Assembly: GCA_963977185.1 (NCBI GenBank) | Contig: CAXBNV010000002.1 | Span: 1-64,000, forward strand | Length of the DNA: 64,000 bases | Source: CAXBNV01 sp963977185 | GTDB lineage: Bacteria > Pseudomonadota > Gammaproteobacteria > JAGOUU01 | Direction of reading: 5' to 3' | Shown: positions 55,743 to 64,000 of the stretch, one piece after another | Position numbering within the stretch: position 1 is the stretch's first letter | Layout: each line of letters begins with the position of its first letter | Made by a program: the position numbers and the translations under genes | Notes under the pieces: model-generated | Database searches by the model: none | What the model was told of the DNA's origin: nothing | What the model saw: the letters and a program-made list of their open reading frames with translations, nothing else

Positions 55743-58700
55743 TTATTCATCAAGACACAACAAAGAAGCATTTCCACCTTGAGCTGTAATATCATAAGAT
55801 AAAGCTCTTTCTGTACATAATCTTGATAAATAAAGAGGCCCGCCTGCTTTTGGTCCAGTACCAGATAATCCTTCACCCCCAAACGGTTGTAATCCTACTA
55901 CAGCGCCAATAATATTTCTATTCGCATAACAGTTACCTACTTTTACTTTATTTCTAATATAATTAATTTTTTCATCAATTCTACTATGAACTCCAAAAGT
56001 AAGACCGTAGCCTGTATTATTAATTTCTTGAATCACTTTATCTAAATCTTTTTCTTTATATCTTACTATATGTAAAATAGGACCAAATATTTCATGAGTT
56101 AAAATTTTGCTAGACTTTAATTCAAAAGCACAAGGACCAAAATAAAAGCCTTGTTTGCTAAGCTCATTAGATACTGGCACTTTATATAGTAATTTAACAT
56201 CTGGATTTTCATTCATAGCTTTTTCATGAGCTTGTAGAATATCTAAAGCTGTTTTATCTATTACAGGCCCACAATCAGTGTCTAAATTAGCTGGATTTCC
56301 TATTGATAAAGTCTCCATTGCACCTTTAAGCATTTTAATTATTTCATCAGCTACATCATCTTGAAGATATAATATTCTTAAAGCTGAGCATCTTTGGCCT
56401 GCGCTATCAAATGCAGAATAAACAACATCTGTTACAACTTGTTCTGGCAAAGCACTAGAATCAACTATCATTGAATTAAGTCCACCTGTTTCAGCAATTA
56501 AAGTCCCAATCGCTGAATCTTTTGCTGCTAACTGTCTATTAATAATCCTTGCTGTATCACTTCCTCCGGTAAATATAACTCCATGAACTCTTGGATCAGA
56601 AATAATATGTTTACCTATAGTTGCACCCTCACCTAAAACTAAGCTTAATGCAGCTTTTGGCAAGCCTGCTTTAAAAAACAAATCTATAGCATATGCTGCT
56701 ATTAAAGAAGTTTGCTCTGCAGGTTTTGCTATAACAGTATTTCCTGTTACTAATGCAGCAGTTATTTGCCCTAAAAAGATTGCTAAAGGAAAATTCCATG
56801 GACTTATACATGTCATGACTCCTTTAGGATGCATTGTTAACTCATCACGCTCTCCGGTGTATCCTTTTAAATCTTTTGGTTTAAATAGCTCTATAGCACT
56901 TTTTGCATAATATCTGCAAAAATCTACAGCTTCACGTACTTCTCCTACTGCGTTATTAATACTTTTACCAGCTTCCATAACAGCAAGAACTATAAAAGTA
57001 TCTATATTTTCTTCTAATAAATCAGAATATTTATTTAAAATATCAGCTCGTTTTTCAACGCCCAGTTGATCCCAAGTATCTTGATAATCATATACTGTAT
57101 CTATTGCTGATTTAATATCTTGTTCATTAATAAATGAAGCATGTCCTATAATCTTACTATGATCATAAGAACATTTTATTTCTGTTTTTTGATTGCTTGA
57201 TATTAACTTGCCGTTAATTACTGAACAAGCTTGCCAAACTTTATTTTCTAAATTTTTGTCATGTACTTTTTTAAATAAATCGTTACGTTCTATCATACTG
57301 CTTAAATCAAGTCCTTTACTGTTTAATCGAGGAAAATGAGATTCTCGAAAAATGTTTTTTGGTAAATTTATTTTACTATGGTGTTTATTTGAATGTCTAG
57401 CCGCTTCATCTATGGGGTTAGCTATAATTGCATCAATCGGTTGATTTACATCTATTAGTCTATTAACAAAAGAAGTATTAGCTCCGTTTTCTAATAACCT
57501 TCTAACCAAATAAGACAACAAATCTTTATGAATCCCAACTGGTGCATAGATTCTACATTTTAAATGCTTAGTTACATCTTTATTTAGCTCATCATTGAAA
57601 ACAGCATGATATAAATGTTCTCCCATACCGTGCAATCTTTGAAATTCAAAATCAAAAACATGATAATGTTTACTAAAACTTAATATAGCTGCAACTGAAA
57701 AGGCATTATGTGTTGCAAATTGTGGGTAGATACAATCATTGTTTTCAAATAATTTTCTTGCGCAGGCTATATAAGATACGTCAGTATTTACTTTTCTAGT
57801 AAAAACTGGAAAATCAACATAACCATTCATCTGGCTAACCTTAATTTCTCTATCCCAGTACGCCCCTTTTACTAAGCGCATCATGATTTTTTTATTATAT
57901 TTTTTACTTAAAGAAATTAAATAATCTATAACACTATATGCTCTTTTTTGATATGCTTGTACCGCAAGACCTAATCCATCCCATTTTGCAAATTCAGCAT
58001 GAGCAAATACTTTATGAAAAATGTTTAAAGAAATATCTAACCTTTCGCTTTCTTCTGCATCTATTGTCAAGCCGATATTGCTGTGTTTTGCTAATGACGT
58101 TAACTCTAAGACTTTATTATATAAATTATTATTAAGTCTTTCTTCTTTAGCAAACTCATAACGTGGCTCAAGTGCTGAAAGTTTAATAGAAATACCAGGA
58201 TTTAATTTTACATCAGAAGATTTAGCTTCTTTTTTTAATTTTAAAATAGCATCTTTATAAGCTTCAAAATATTTATCAGCATCTTTATTTGTTTTTGCTG
58301 CTTCACCTAACATATCATAAGAATAAAGATACCCTCGAGATTCCCATTTTTCTGCACGTTTTAAAGCACCAGAAATACTTTCTCCAAGAACAAACTGCTT
58401 GCCTAAAATTTTCATAGCTTTAACAACAGCTAACCTAATAAAAGGCTCGCCACTTACTTCTGCTATTTTTTTTATTCCAGATAACAATTTACTTGAGGTT
58501 AATTTATCTTTTGATACTATGTTTCCTGTAAGCATTAATGCCCAAGTTGCTGCATTTACAAATATTGAATCACTGGCACCAATATGTTTTTTCCAAGAAG
58601 AACCGCCTATTTTGTCTCTAATTAAAATATCTCTTGTGTCATTATCAGGAATACGTAATAAAGCCTCAGCCATACACATAAGTGATATGCCTTCTTGAGT

Positions 58701-58952
58701 ACTTAAGCCAAATTGTATTAAAAAAGCATCTAAACCAGATATTTTAAATTTAGTTGCTCTAATATATTCAACCAAGCTTCTTGCTGTGTGGCTTGTGTAG
58801 GATAATTCTTCTTCTGAAAACTTAGCTTTACCTATTAATTGATCTATAAGTATACTTTCGTCAATATGATAATATTTATCTCGAGATTTTAAAGCATCTA
58901 AGTCGCTTGATTCTGGGGTTAAATCTTTATTGGAGAAATTAAATAGATTCAT
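55743..58952 (-). CDS. putA: Bifunctional proline dehydrogenase / P5C dehydrogenase PutA
   Basis: Oxidises proline to glutamate in two steps, feeding electrons to quinone and NAD. The 1069 residues are those of the form without the N-terminal ribbon-helix-helix DNA-binding domain, so it is not expected to repress its own gene. The proline dehydrogenase barrel includes LTIDAEESERLDISL and MMRLVKGAYWDREIKV (about 360). The aldehyde dehydrogenase half has ISPWNFPLAIFLGQITAALV, VIFTGGSD, the Glu in LIAETGGLNSMIV (about 820) and the catalytic Cys in SAGQRCSALRIL (about 852). It is divergent from the His-rich membrane protein gene. Confidence 0.97.
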   Translation of the reverse strand: MNLFNFSNKDLTPESSDLDALKSRDKYYHIDESILIDQLIGKAKFSEEELSYTSHTARSLVEYIRATKFKISGLDAFLIQFGLSTQEGISLMCMAEALLRIPDNDTRDILIRDKIGGSSWKKHIGASDSIFVNAATWALMLTGNIVSKDKLTSSKLLSGIKKIAEVSGEPFIRLAVVKAMKILGKQFVLGESISGALKRAEKWESRGYLYSYDMLGEAAKTNKDADKYFEAYKDAILKLKKEAKSSDVKLNPGISIKLSALEPRYEFAKEERLNNNLYNKVLELTSLAKHSNIGLTIDAEESERLDISLNIFHKVFAHAEFAKWDGLGLAVQAYQKRAYSVIDYLISLSKKYNKKIMMRLVKGAYWDREIKVSQMNGYVDFPVFTRKVNTDVSYIACARKLFENNDCIYPQFATHNAFSVAAILSFSKHYHVFDFEFQRLHGMGEHLYHAVFNDELNKDVTKHLKCRIYAPVGIHKDLLSYLVRRLLENGANTSFVNRLIDVNQPIDAIIANPIDEAARHSNKHHSKINLPKNIFRESHFPRLNSKGLDLSSMIERNDLFKKVHDKNLENKVWQACSVINGKLISSNQKTEIKCSYDHSKIIGHASFINEQDIKSAIDTVYDYQDTWDQLGVEKRADILNKYSDLLEENIDTFIVLAVMEAGKSINNAVGEVREAVDFCRYYAKSAIELFKPKDLKGYTGERDELTMHPKGVMTCISPWNFPLAIFLGQITAALVTGNTVIAKPAEQTSLIAAYAIDLFFKAGLPKAALSLVLGEGATIGKHIISDPRVHGVIFTGGSDTARIINRQLAAKDSAIGTLIAETGGLNSMIVDSSALPEQVVTDVVYSAFDSAGQRCSALRILYLQDDVADEIIKMLKGAMETLSIGNPANLDTDCGPVIDKTALDILQAHEKAMNENPDVKLLYKVPVSNELSKQGFYFGPCAFELKSSKILTHEIFGPILHIVRYKEKDLDKVIQEINNTGYGLTFGVHSRIDEKINYIRNKVKVGNCYANRNIIGAVVGLQPFGGEGLSGTGPKAGGPLYLSRLCTERALSYDITAQGGNASLLCLDE

Positions 58953-59034
58953 GTAAATCCTTGATTTATAGGTAATATTTATATTAAAGCAATATTTTTT
59001 ACATCAAAATCCATCTTACTCGATTTGCTCACCC

Positions 59035-59077
59035 CTTTCTTTAAAAAAGAAAGATATTATATTTGCTCCGCAAATAT
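59035..59077. promoter_or_regulatory. Two adjacent hairpins in the putA divergent region
   Basis: CTTTCTT/AAGAAAG (59035-59041 and 59047-59053) is followed by ATATTTGC/GCAAATAT (59059-59066 and 59070-59077, loop TCC). The second is a perfect 8-base dyad about 110 bases before putA and could be an operator. The arrangement of a pyrimidine/purine hairpin beside a second hairpin recalls the element at 23031-23110, though sequences differ. Confidence 0.4.
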
Positions 59078-59105
59078 TGATTTATTAAAAATAATATCAT
59101 TTATA

Positions 59106-59158
59106 TTGCAACGTTTATAGCATTATATTATACTATCTAAATGCGAATAATTATCATT
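59106..59158 (+). promoter_or_regulatory. Promoter with overlapping Fur box for the His-rich membrane protein
   Basis: TTGCAA (59106-59111) and TATACT (59129-59134) are spaced by 17 bases. Immediately downstream is AATGCGAATAATTATCATT (59140-59158). This differs at two positions from the palindrome AATGATAATAATTATCATT, a form of the Fur box; the right half is perfect. It would cover the transcription start, so Fur with iron should block transcription. Confidence 0.65.
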
Positions 59159-59188
59159 TACATTTAAATCAAATCATTAGGAATTATA

Positions 59189-60259
59189 ATGCAAAAAGAG
59201 ATATCTAGCATTCTTACTTTATCGATGACAGCATCTATCTTTACTTTAAGCTATACTGGCTTGATGCTATTGCTACCTAGTACTTCTTTAATATTTATTC
59301 CTAGTACTATACTTGCGGCAATTATTGCGGGATCTGCAGCGATTACTGATGGATATATATATGGTAAAAATATTAATCAAGGAATAACTAGATTTTTTGA
59401 TCATGCTAACTCTTTAAATGAAGATGGATTATTTAAATTAATCATAATAGGCTCTTTAACTGCTGCATCTATTAGTTCAGGATTAGCTATAGCATCTAGT
59501 GCTTTTGAGTTTTTAACTATAATATACCCTACCCTAATTATGACTAATTCTGTATTTGCCGGCATATTTGCAATGTCAGCTATAGCAAGTTTTTCATATT
59601 TCTTTAATCTGTACAATATAGCCTATGACTTATACCAATGCGATGATAATCACATTCAAAAATGGTTTGAAAAACTTAAAAATCCAGAACTTAGTATTGA
59701 TTATTTAAGATTTACTGCTCTTTTAACTTTAAGTGGCCTTTATAGCATTTTTACTTTTAGCGCTTGGCAAAATAAAATAAACGATGTTAAAAATATGTTT
59801 CCTCTTTTTGGTTCTGTCTTTCAAAGCGCCTCTATTGGCTGTTATAGTTTTTGGGACTCAATAGCTTCTTTTGGAAATGCTTACGCTGCGATACAAGATA
59901 TTGATCATAATGAGAGTAATGAAAAAAATATTACAGATATAATAAAAGAAATAAAACCCGATGCTTCGATAAATGATAGTAACTATGAAGTATTTTATAA
60001 AAATACAATGAAACCTATTATTTTTATCATCCATACTGTTGGAGAAGCTTGCACAATGATTGCTCCTGGAGCATTTGCATTTCTTAGTGCTGCAGTAGCA
60101 TTTACTTTTAAAAATTTAGCTGAATTCAATCAATTCTTAGGTGGCCATGATGATGACCATGAACACGAACATAGCGACTGTGCTTTTGGTCATTCTCATG
60201 ATGAAAACCCAATTGATTATATTTTATGTACAACTCCAAAAAAAATGTTTGGTATTTAA
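59189..60259 (+). CDS. Polytopic membrane protein with His/Asp-rich C-terminal tail, Fur-box controlled
   Basis: A 356-residue protein not assigned to a family. It has about six to eight hydrophobic helices, rich in Ala, Ser and Thr, in two groups (about 10-155 and 175-320). A soluble Lys/Asp segment lies between them, and a final tail near residues 325-345 reads GGHDDDHEHEHSDCAFGHSH. Such His/Asp/Cys clusters bind divalent metal ions. AGGA lies seven bases before the ATG. A strong promoter overlapped by a Fur-like box stands 31 bases upstream, so expression should rise under iron limitation. Metal uptake, efflux or insertion into host membrane for iron acquisition are all possible; none is proven. 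Confidence 0.75.
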   Translation: MQKEISSILTLSMTASIFTLSYTGLMLLLPSTSLIFIPSTILAAIIAGSAAITDGYIYGKNINQGITRFFDHANSLNEDGLFKLIIIGSLTAASISSGLAIASSAFEFLTIIYPTLIMTNSVFAGIFAMSAIASFSYFFNLYNIAYDLYQCDDNHIQKWFEKLKNPELSIDYLRFTALLTLSGLYSIFTFSAWQNKINDVKNMFPLFGSVFQSASIGCYSFWDSIASFGNAYAAIQDIDHNESNEKNITDIIKEIKPDASINDSNYEVFYKNTMKPIIFIIHTVGEACTMIAPGAFAFLSAAVAFTFKNLAEFNQFLGGHDDDHEHEHSDCAFGHSHDENPIDYILCTTPKKMFGI

Positions 60260-60406
60260 AATATAAATTTAACTAATATATTATATAATTTAAATATTAA
60301 GCTTCAATAAGTTTTCAGTGTAATACAGACTTTTTACATATAAATATCATATTTCTATACTTTTACTATACTAAACATTAAATAATTGTTTTAAAGTGAG
60401 AATATT

Positions 60407-60661
60407 ATGAAAAAAGCTATGTGTACTTGGTGGGCATTTTTTTGGAGATACGTTATTATCTTCTTTATTTTATTGTTTTTACTAGGATTTTTCTCTGGCG
60501 TTCAAGGTGGAATCTATTTAGAAACACTTACATCTCCGCATGCTATAGTTCATGCTATAAGAACTAGCGATGACATTACTCTAATAATTATTAATTCAAT
60601 GTGCCATATTGTTGCATCTTTTATTTCTATTTATCTTGTAGTAAGAAAAAAGAAGTTATAA
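60407..60661 (+). CDS. Small two-helix membrane protein, 84 residues
   Basis: Two hydrophobic helices (about 13-33 and 57-78) are joined by a polar loop that includes YLETLTSPHAIVHAIRTSDD. The protein starts MKKAMCTWWAFFWRY and ends with RKKKL. Not recognised. GAGA lies six bases before the ATG. It is downstream of the Fur-boxed gene by 147 bases and on the same strand, so it could share its regulation. Confidence 0.6.
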   Translation: MKKAMCTWWAFFWRYVIIFFILLFLLGFFSGVQGGIYLETLTSPHAIVHAIRTSDDITLIIINSMCHIVASFISIYLVVRKKKL

Positions 60662-60698
60662 AAAATAATTTGTTATAAATGTGATTTTAATGGGTACT

Positions 60699-60727
60699 GT
60701 AGACATTCTTTAAAATAGAATGTCTAC
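60699..60727. terminator. Perfect 11-bp hairpin between convergent genes (no T-tract)
   Basis: GTAGACATTCT (60699-60709) pairs with AGAATGTCTAC (60717-60727) around TTAAAAT. It lies between the convergent genes ending at 60661 and 60769. No T-run follows on either strand. Confidence 0.5.
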
Positions 60728-60768
60728 TAAAAAATTAGCATTATTTGTTTTATATTAATAATATATTA

Positions 60769-61371
60769 TTATGGATTTAATGAAACATTACCAACAGTTT
60801 TACATAATGAAAAATTTGTCATTGCTGATATATTATTGTTAGCTCTTATAGCATAAATATATTTTCCTGAAGCTCCAACAGGAATAACGAATTGTACTGT
60901 ATTGGAACCATCTCTACGATTACCCCCTATGCTTGTACATCTAGATACTCGATTAGCTGCAACGTTTGTTGCATCACAAAGCCAAATACCACCGTCTCTA
61001 TTTGCTGAATCAGCATTTGATTTAATTGCCGTAAAAGTATAACCCAATAAACTAACTGGCGTTTGATCCATAAAAGCATTTGTATTATAGCAAGTTCCTG
61101 ATCCACAAACATTAGATGGCTGATTGTTTAAAATAGTACAATTTCCAGTTTTTAAATAGGTATTTAATGTTGGAATACCTGCTCCTATTGTCTTATTAAC
61201 TTTAGTAGCTAGCTCTGCAGTTGTTGTCTTTAATGTTTCAGTTGTTGTCTTTAATGTTTCAATTTTGGATTCTAATTCAGCGATTGCTTGTTCAATTGTA
61301 GTGTTAGCAAAAAGATTTTGAGTAAATATTAACGGCACAGTATTGAAAATTAAAAATTTTAATATTTTCAC
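60769..61371 (-). CDS. Secreted coiled-coil protein, paralogue A
   Basis: A 200-residue protein starting with GTG (61371) and a signal peptide (KFLIFNTVPLIFTQNLFA). A heptad-repeat coiled coil follows (about 24-60, including a duplicated TLKTTTE unit), then a Cys-rich globular domain with GNCTILNNQPSNVCGSGTCY, GGIWLCD and SGKYIYAIR. It is a close duplicate of the next gene. The coiled coil plus C-terminal domain suggests an oligomeric, perhaps trimeric, surface or secreted protein. Family not recognised. Confidence 0.75.
   Translation of the reverse strand: MKILKFLIFNTVPLIFTQNLFANTTIEQAIAELESKIETLKTTTETLKTTTAELATKVNKTIGAGIPTLNTYLKTGNCTILNNQPSNVCGSGTCYNTNAFMDQTPVSLLGYTFTAIKSNADSANRDGGIWLCDATNVAANRVSRCTSIGGNRRDGSNTVQFVIPVGASGKYIYAIRANNNISAMTNFSLCKTVGNVSLNP
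61220..61261 (-). repeat. Perfect 21-bp tandem duplication in the coiled coil of paralogue A
   Basis: Two identical 21-base units (61220-61240 and 61241-61261) encode two successive heptads (Thr-Leu-Lys-Thr-Thr-Thr-Glu type). Paralogue B lacks the extra copy. The unit adds exactly one heptad, so the coiled coil is lengthened without changing its register. Confidence 0.92.
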
Positions 61372-61501
61372 TTTTAAAAATGTCCTTTATATTAATAAAA
61401 ATATTCAACTGCTACTCTTTAAAATATAGCATAAAAATATTAAAATTATATAAACAAACATTCCTTAAAATATAATTCCTACCATAGAAATTTTAGTATT
61501 A

Positions 61502-62098
61502 TTATGGATCAAGTGACATAGCCTCAACAGTTCTACACAATGAAAAAGTTGTCATCGCTGATATGGCAGAAGCTCCTAATAAACCAGTTGGCCCTACGGC
61601 ATAGATATATTTTCCTGTCGCCCCAACAGGAATAGTGAACTCAACTGTCTTTGAACCATCCCTACGATTCCTTCCTATATTTGTACATTGATTTGCTGTG
61701 GCAGCTCCAAGGTTTCTTTCATCACAAAGCCAAATACCACCGTCTCTATTCGTTGGATCGGCAGTTGATTTAATTGCAGTAAACCTACAACCTATTAAAC
61801 TAACTGGCGCTTGATCCATAAAAGTATTTGTGTTATAACAAGTTCCGATTGAACAAGCATTTGTAGGCTGATTATTTAAAACAATACAGTTTCCGGTTTT
61901 TAAATGGATATCTAATTCTGGCATACCTGGTCCTATTGTTTTATTCATTTTAGTAACTAGTTCTCTAGTTATTGTCTTCAATGTTGCAATTTGGGATTTT
62001 AATTCAGCAATTTCTTGCCCGATTGCAGTGTCAGCGAATAGGTTTTGAGCAAATATTAATGACACTGTATTGAAAATTAAAAATTTTAATATTTTCAC
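61502..62098 (-). CDS. Secreted coiled-coil protein, paralogue B
   Basis: A 198-residue protein with the same layout as paralogue A: GTG start (62098), signal peptide (FLIFNTVSLIFAQNLFA), a single-copy coiled coil (EIAELKSQIATLKTITREL), then GNCIVLNNQPTNACSIGTCY, DGGIWLCDERN and TGKYIYAVG. It is 131 bases upstream of paralogue A. The upstream sequences of both genes are also alike (TCCTTTATATTAATAAAAA), so the duplication included the promoter region. Differences are spread over the globular domain, which suggests the pair is not very recent. Confidence 0.75.
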   Translation of the reverse strand: MKILKFLIFNTVSLIFAQNLFADTAIGQEIAELKSQIATLKTITRELVTKMNKTIGPGMPELDIHLKTGNCIVLNNQPTNACSIGTCYNTNTFMDQAPVSLIGCRFTAIKSTADPTNRDGGIWLCDERNLGAATANQCTNIGRNRRDGSKTVEFTIPVGATGKYIYAVGPTGLLGASAISAMTTFSLCRTVEAMSLDP

Positions 62099-62165
62099 TT
62101 TTAAAAATTTCCTTTATATTAATAAAAATATTCAATTACAACTTTTAAAAATATAGCATAAAAAT

Positions 62166-64000
62166 TTAATATTTTTTTATGACCTGAATAAACTTAGCGC
62201 TATATTTATCAAGTTTATATTGTCCTACCCCATTAATAGCAAGCATTCTAGTTTTATCTATTGGTTTAAAAGCTGCCATTTCAATTAACGTTGCGTCATT
62301 AAACACAACAAAAGCAGGAATATTTTCTATTTCAGCAATTTCCTTTCTTGCATCTTTTAACTCTTTAAATAAATCTTGGTTGTATTCTAAATTATCAATT
62401 TTATCTTTTAAACTTGCTTTTTTTGAAGCTTTAACTTTTCCATCTTTGGATTTTAATTTTTTATTTAAAGCATCTTTATTAAATTTAGCTAAAAATACTT
62501 TTTCCTGATTTTTTAATATTTTTTTAACATTTTCTATGTTAATTATTTTTAAAACTTGGTAATTTTTTATATCCTGCTCAATAAAACCTTTATGAATAAT
62601 TTGTCTTATTATATTAAACCATTGTTCTTCACTATAATCTTTGCCTATAGCATAGGTACTTAATTTATCATGCCCTGATCTTTTAACTTTCTCATTGTTA
62701 GAGCCACGCAAAATACTAACAACATAATTAACACCATATGTTTGATTTAATCTATGTATACAAGATATTACTTTTTGTACATCAACTGTTGCATCATATG
62801 TCTCTAAAGGGTTATTACAAATATCACAATTATTACATTCTCCTTTATGGTATTCAGAAAAATAATTTAATAATATTTGACGTCTACAAGTAAAACTTTC
62901 AGCAAAATTAATCATACATTGTAATTTATAGGTATCTATTTTTTGCTGATTTTCTGTTGAATCTTTTTGTTCTATTAAAAATTTTTGAATCATAATATCA
63001 GCAGTGCTATATAATAATATAGCCTGTGATGCCAAACCATCTCGGCCTGCTCTTCCTGTTTCTTGATAATATCCTTCAATATTTTTAGGAATATCATAAT
63101 GAATGACAAATCTTACATTTGGTTTATCTATTCCCATACCAAATGCAACTGTTGCAACTATAATATTTACTTTATCAAACTTAAAATCATCTTGAGCTTT
63201 TTCTCTTATTTTAAGCCCTAACCCTGCATGATAAGCAAGAGCTGAAAATCCTTTGGTATTTAAATACTCTGCTACATCTTCTACTTTTTTCCTACTAGAA
63301 CAATATATAATACCTGTTTGGCTATCAGTGTTTTTTAGTATCTTAATTAATTGATCTTTGGGTTTATATTTCTCTATAACAGTATATTCTATATTTGGTC
63401 TATCAAAACTTGCTATATGTATCTTTGCTGATGGAATATTTAACTGCGTTAAAATATCTTCTCTAGTTGCTTTATCAGCTGTTGCCGTCAAAGCTATTAC
63501 TGGCGTTTTTGGAAAAATATTTTTTATATAATGTAATTTTGTATATTCAGGTCTAAAATCATGCCCCCACTGGGAAATACAATGAGCTTCATCAATTACA
63601 AATAAAGATATATCTATATCTTTTAATCTATCTATAAAATTATTAGAAATTAATTTCTCTGGTGATACATATAATAATTTTAAATTATCATTATATAAAT
63701 CATTTAATATTCTTCTTGCTTCAATACTTGTTAAACTAGAATTATAATATTCAGCTTTAACACCATTTTGTTTTAATGCTTGAACTTGATCTTGCATTAA
63801 TGAAATTAACGGTGAAATTACTATTGTTAACCCATCTTTTACTAATGCTGGAATTTGATAACATAATGATTTTCCGCCGCCAGTTGGCATTAGAACAAAG
63901 TTATCATTATTTTCTAAAACACTTTTTATAATTTCTTTTTGTAACGGCCTGAAAGATTTAAAACCAAAAGTTTTATTTAATATTTTTTCTGCTGTACCAA
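62166..64000 (-). CDS. recQ: ATP-dependent DNA helicase RecQ (N-terminus beyond window)
   Basis: A 3'-5' helicase in recombination and fork repair. About 611 residues are visible; the frame continues to the right edge upstream of MPTGGGKSLCYQIPA (Walker A) with FGFKSFRPLQKEII, so the true start is outside. Motifs are VIDEAHCISQWGHDFRPEY, ALTATADKATREDI, ATVAFGMGIDKPNVRFVIHYD and YQETGRAGRDGL. The RQC zinc-binding Cys set is in FTCRRQILLNYF and ECNNCDICNNP, and a C-terminal HRDC domain ends the protein (about 75 residues, from FKELKDARKEIAEIE). It follows the paralogue pair's upstream region and is on the same strand. Confidence 0.97.
   Translation of the reverse strand, partial: GTAEKILNKTFGFKSFRPLQKEIIKSVLENNDNFVLMPTGGGKSLCYQIPALVKDGLTIVISPLISLMQDQVQALKQNGVKAEYYNSSLTSIEARRILNDLYNDNLKLLYVSPEKLISNNFIDRLKDIDISLFVIDEAHCISQWGHDFRPEYTKLHYIKNIFPKTPVIALTATADKATREDILTQLNIPSAKIHIASFDRPNIEYTVIEKYKPKDQLIKILKNTDSQTGIIYCSSRKKVEDVAEYLNTKGFSALAYHAGLGLKIREKAQDDFKFDKVNIIVATVAFGMGIDKPNVRFVIHYDIPKNIEGYYQETGRAGRDGLASQAILLYSTADIMIQKFLIEQKDSTENQQKIDTYKLQCMINFAESFTCRRQILLNYFSEYHKGECNNCDICNNPLETYDATVDVQKVISCIHRLNQTYGVNYVVSILRGSNNEKVKRSGHDKLSTYAIGKDYSEEQWFNIIRQIIHKGFIEQDIKNYQVLKIINIENVKKILKNQEKVFLAKFNKDALNKKLKSKDGKVKASKKASLKDKIDNLEYNQDLFKELKDARKEIAEIENIPAFVVFNDATLIEMAAFKPIDKTRMLAINGVGQYKLDKYSAKFIQVIKKY

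Noticed and set aside
1..64000. tRNA, rRNA, insertion sequences or prophage genes
   Set aside because: I looked through all intergenic gaps and found no tRNA cloverleaf, rRNA segment, transposase, integrase or phage structural gene.

Overview
The window is very AT-rich DNA from a gammaproteobacterium, probably a host-associated one near Legionellales. I infer this from gene order and content, not from any rRNA, since none is present. Gammaproteobacterial blocks are intact: rsmI / lpoA-yraN-diaA-dolP, accD-folC-SPOR-cvpA, aceE-aceF-lpd, holD-rimI, and fliOPQR-flhBAF-fliA followed by a DUF2802 gene, as in Legionella and Pseudomonas. Between these housekeeping blocks lie orphan genes: a large repeat protein, a very large Nudix protein, small hydrophobic paralogues and secreted coiled-coil paralogues. 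They look like the effectors or surface proteins of an intracellular or symbiotic lifestyle. I saw no tRNA, rRNA, CRISPR array, insertion sequence or prophage.

Layout. 1-2534: a partial giant protein ending in a 33-residue (99 bp) tandem repeat that runs off the left edge. 2741-10313: a leftward flagellar export operon (fliO, P, Q, R, flhB, flhA, flhF, fliA, DUF2802). Its FlhB lacks the whole autocleaving cytoplasmic domain, its FlhF has an altered nucleotide motif, and there is no flhG/fleN. 10506-12584: a ZIP metal transporter and metK. 12653-17032: two divergent orphan genes, including the 1033-residue Nudix protein. 17073-21861: an MFS transporter, an orphan, gshB and apbE. 21845-23160: an orphan gene and a structured intergenic element carrying terminators on both strands.

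23161-30045: one leftward run of seven genes joins the lpoA-yraN-diaA-dolP envelope/replication cluster to the metNIQ methionine importer, with rsmI divergent. 30076-38432: a DedA-type protein, sohB, zapE, an Smr nuclease, metX, an enoyl-CoA hydratase, an FkbM methyltransferase, cvpA and small membrane proteins. 38455-42379: the SPOR protein, folC, accD and a LolC/E-like protein. 42408-50673: the leftward pyruvate dehydrogenase operon (aceE, aceF, lpd) running into holD, rimI and prfC. The AceF linker is built on an 18 bp tandem repeat.

50797-64000 is accessory-rich. It holds ampD, a secreted subtilase, two tandem hydrophobic paralogues, a chimeric secreted protein whose C-terminal domain is strikingly GC-rich, putA, a polytopic protein with a His/Asp-rich tail behind a good Fur box, two tandem secreted paralogues with GTG starts, and recQ running off the right edge.

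Methionine and SAM supply (metX, metNIQ, metK), central carbon entry (pyruvate dehydrogenase, proline oxidation by PutA) and envelope maintenance (lpoA, dolP, ampD, cvpA, lolC/E-like) are all represented. The best candidates for undescribed biology are the truncated FlhB in an otherwise intact export operon, the Nudix protein with a possible ADP-ribosyltransferase-like middle region, the Fur-boxed His-rich membrane protein, and the chimeric secreted protein.
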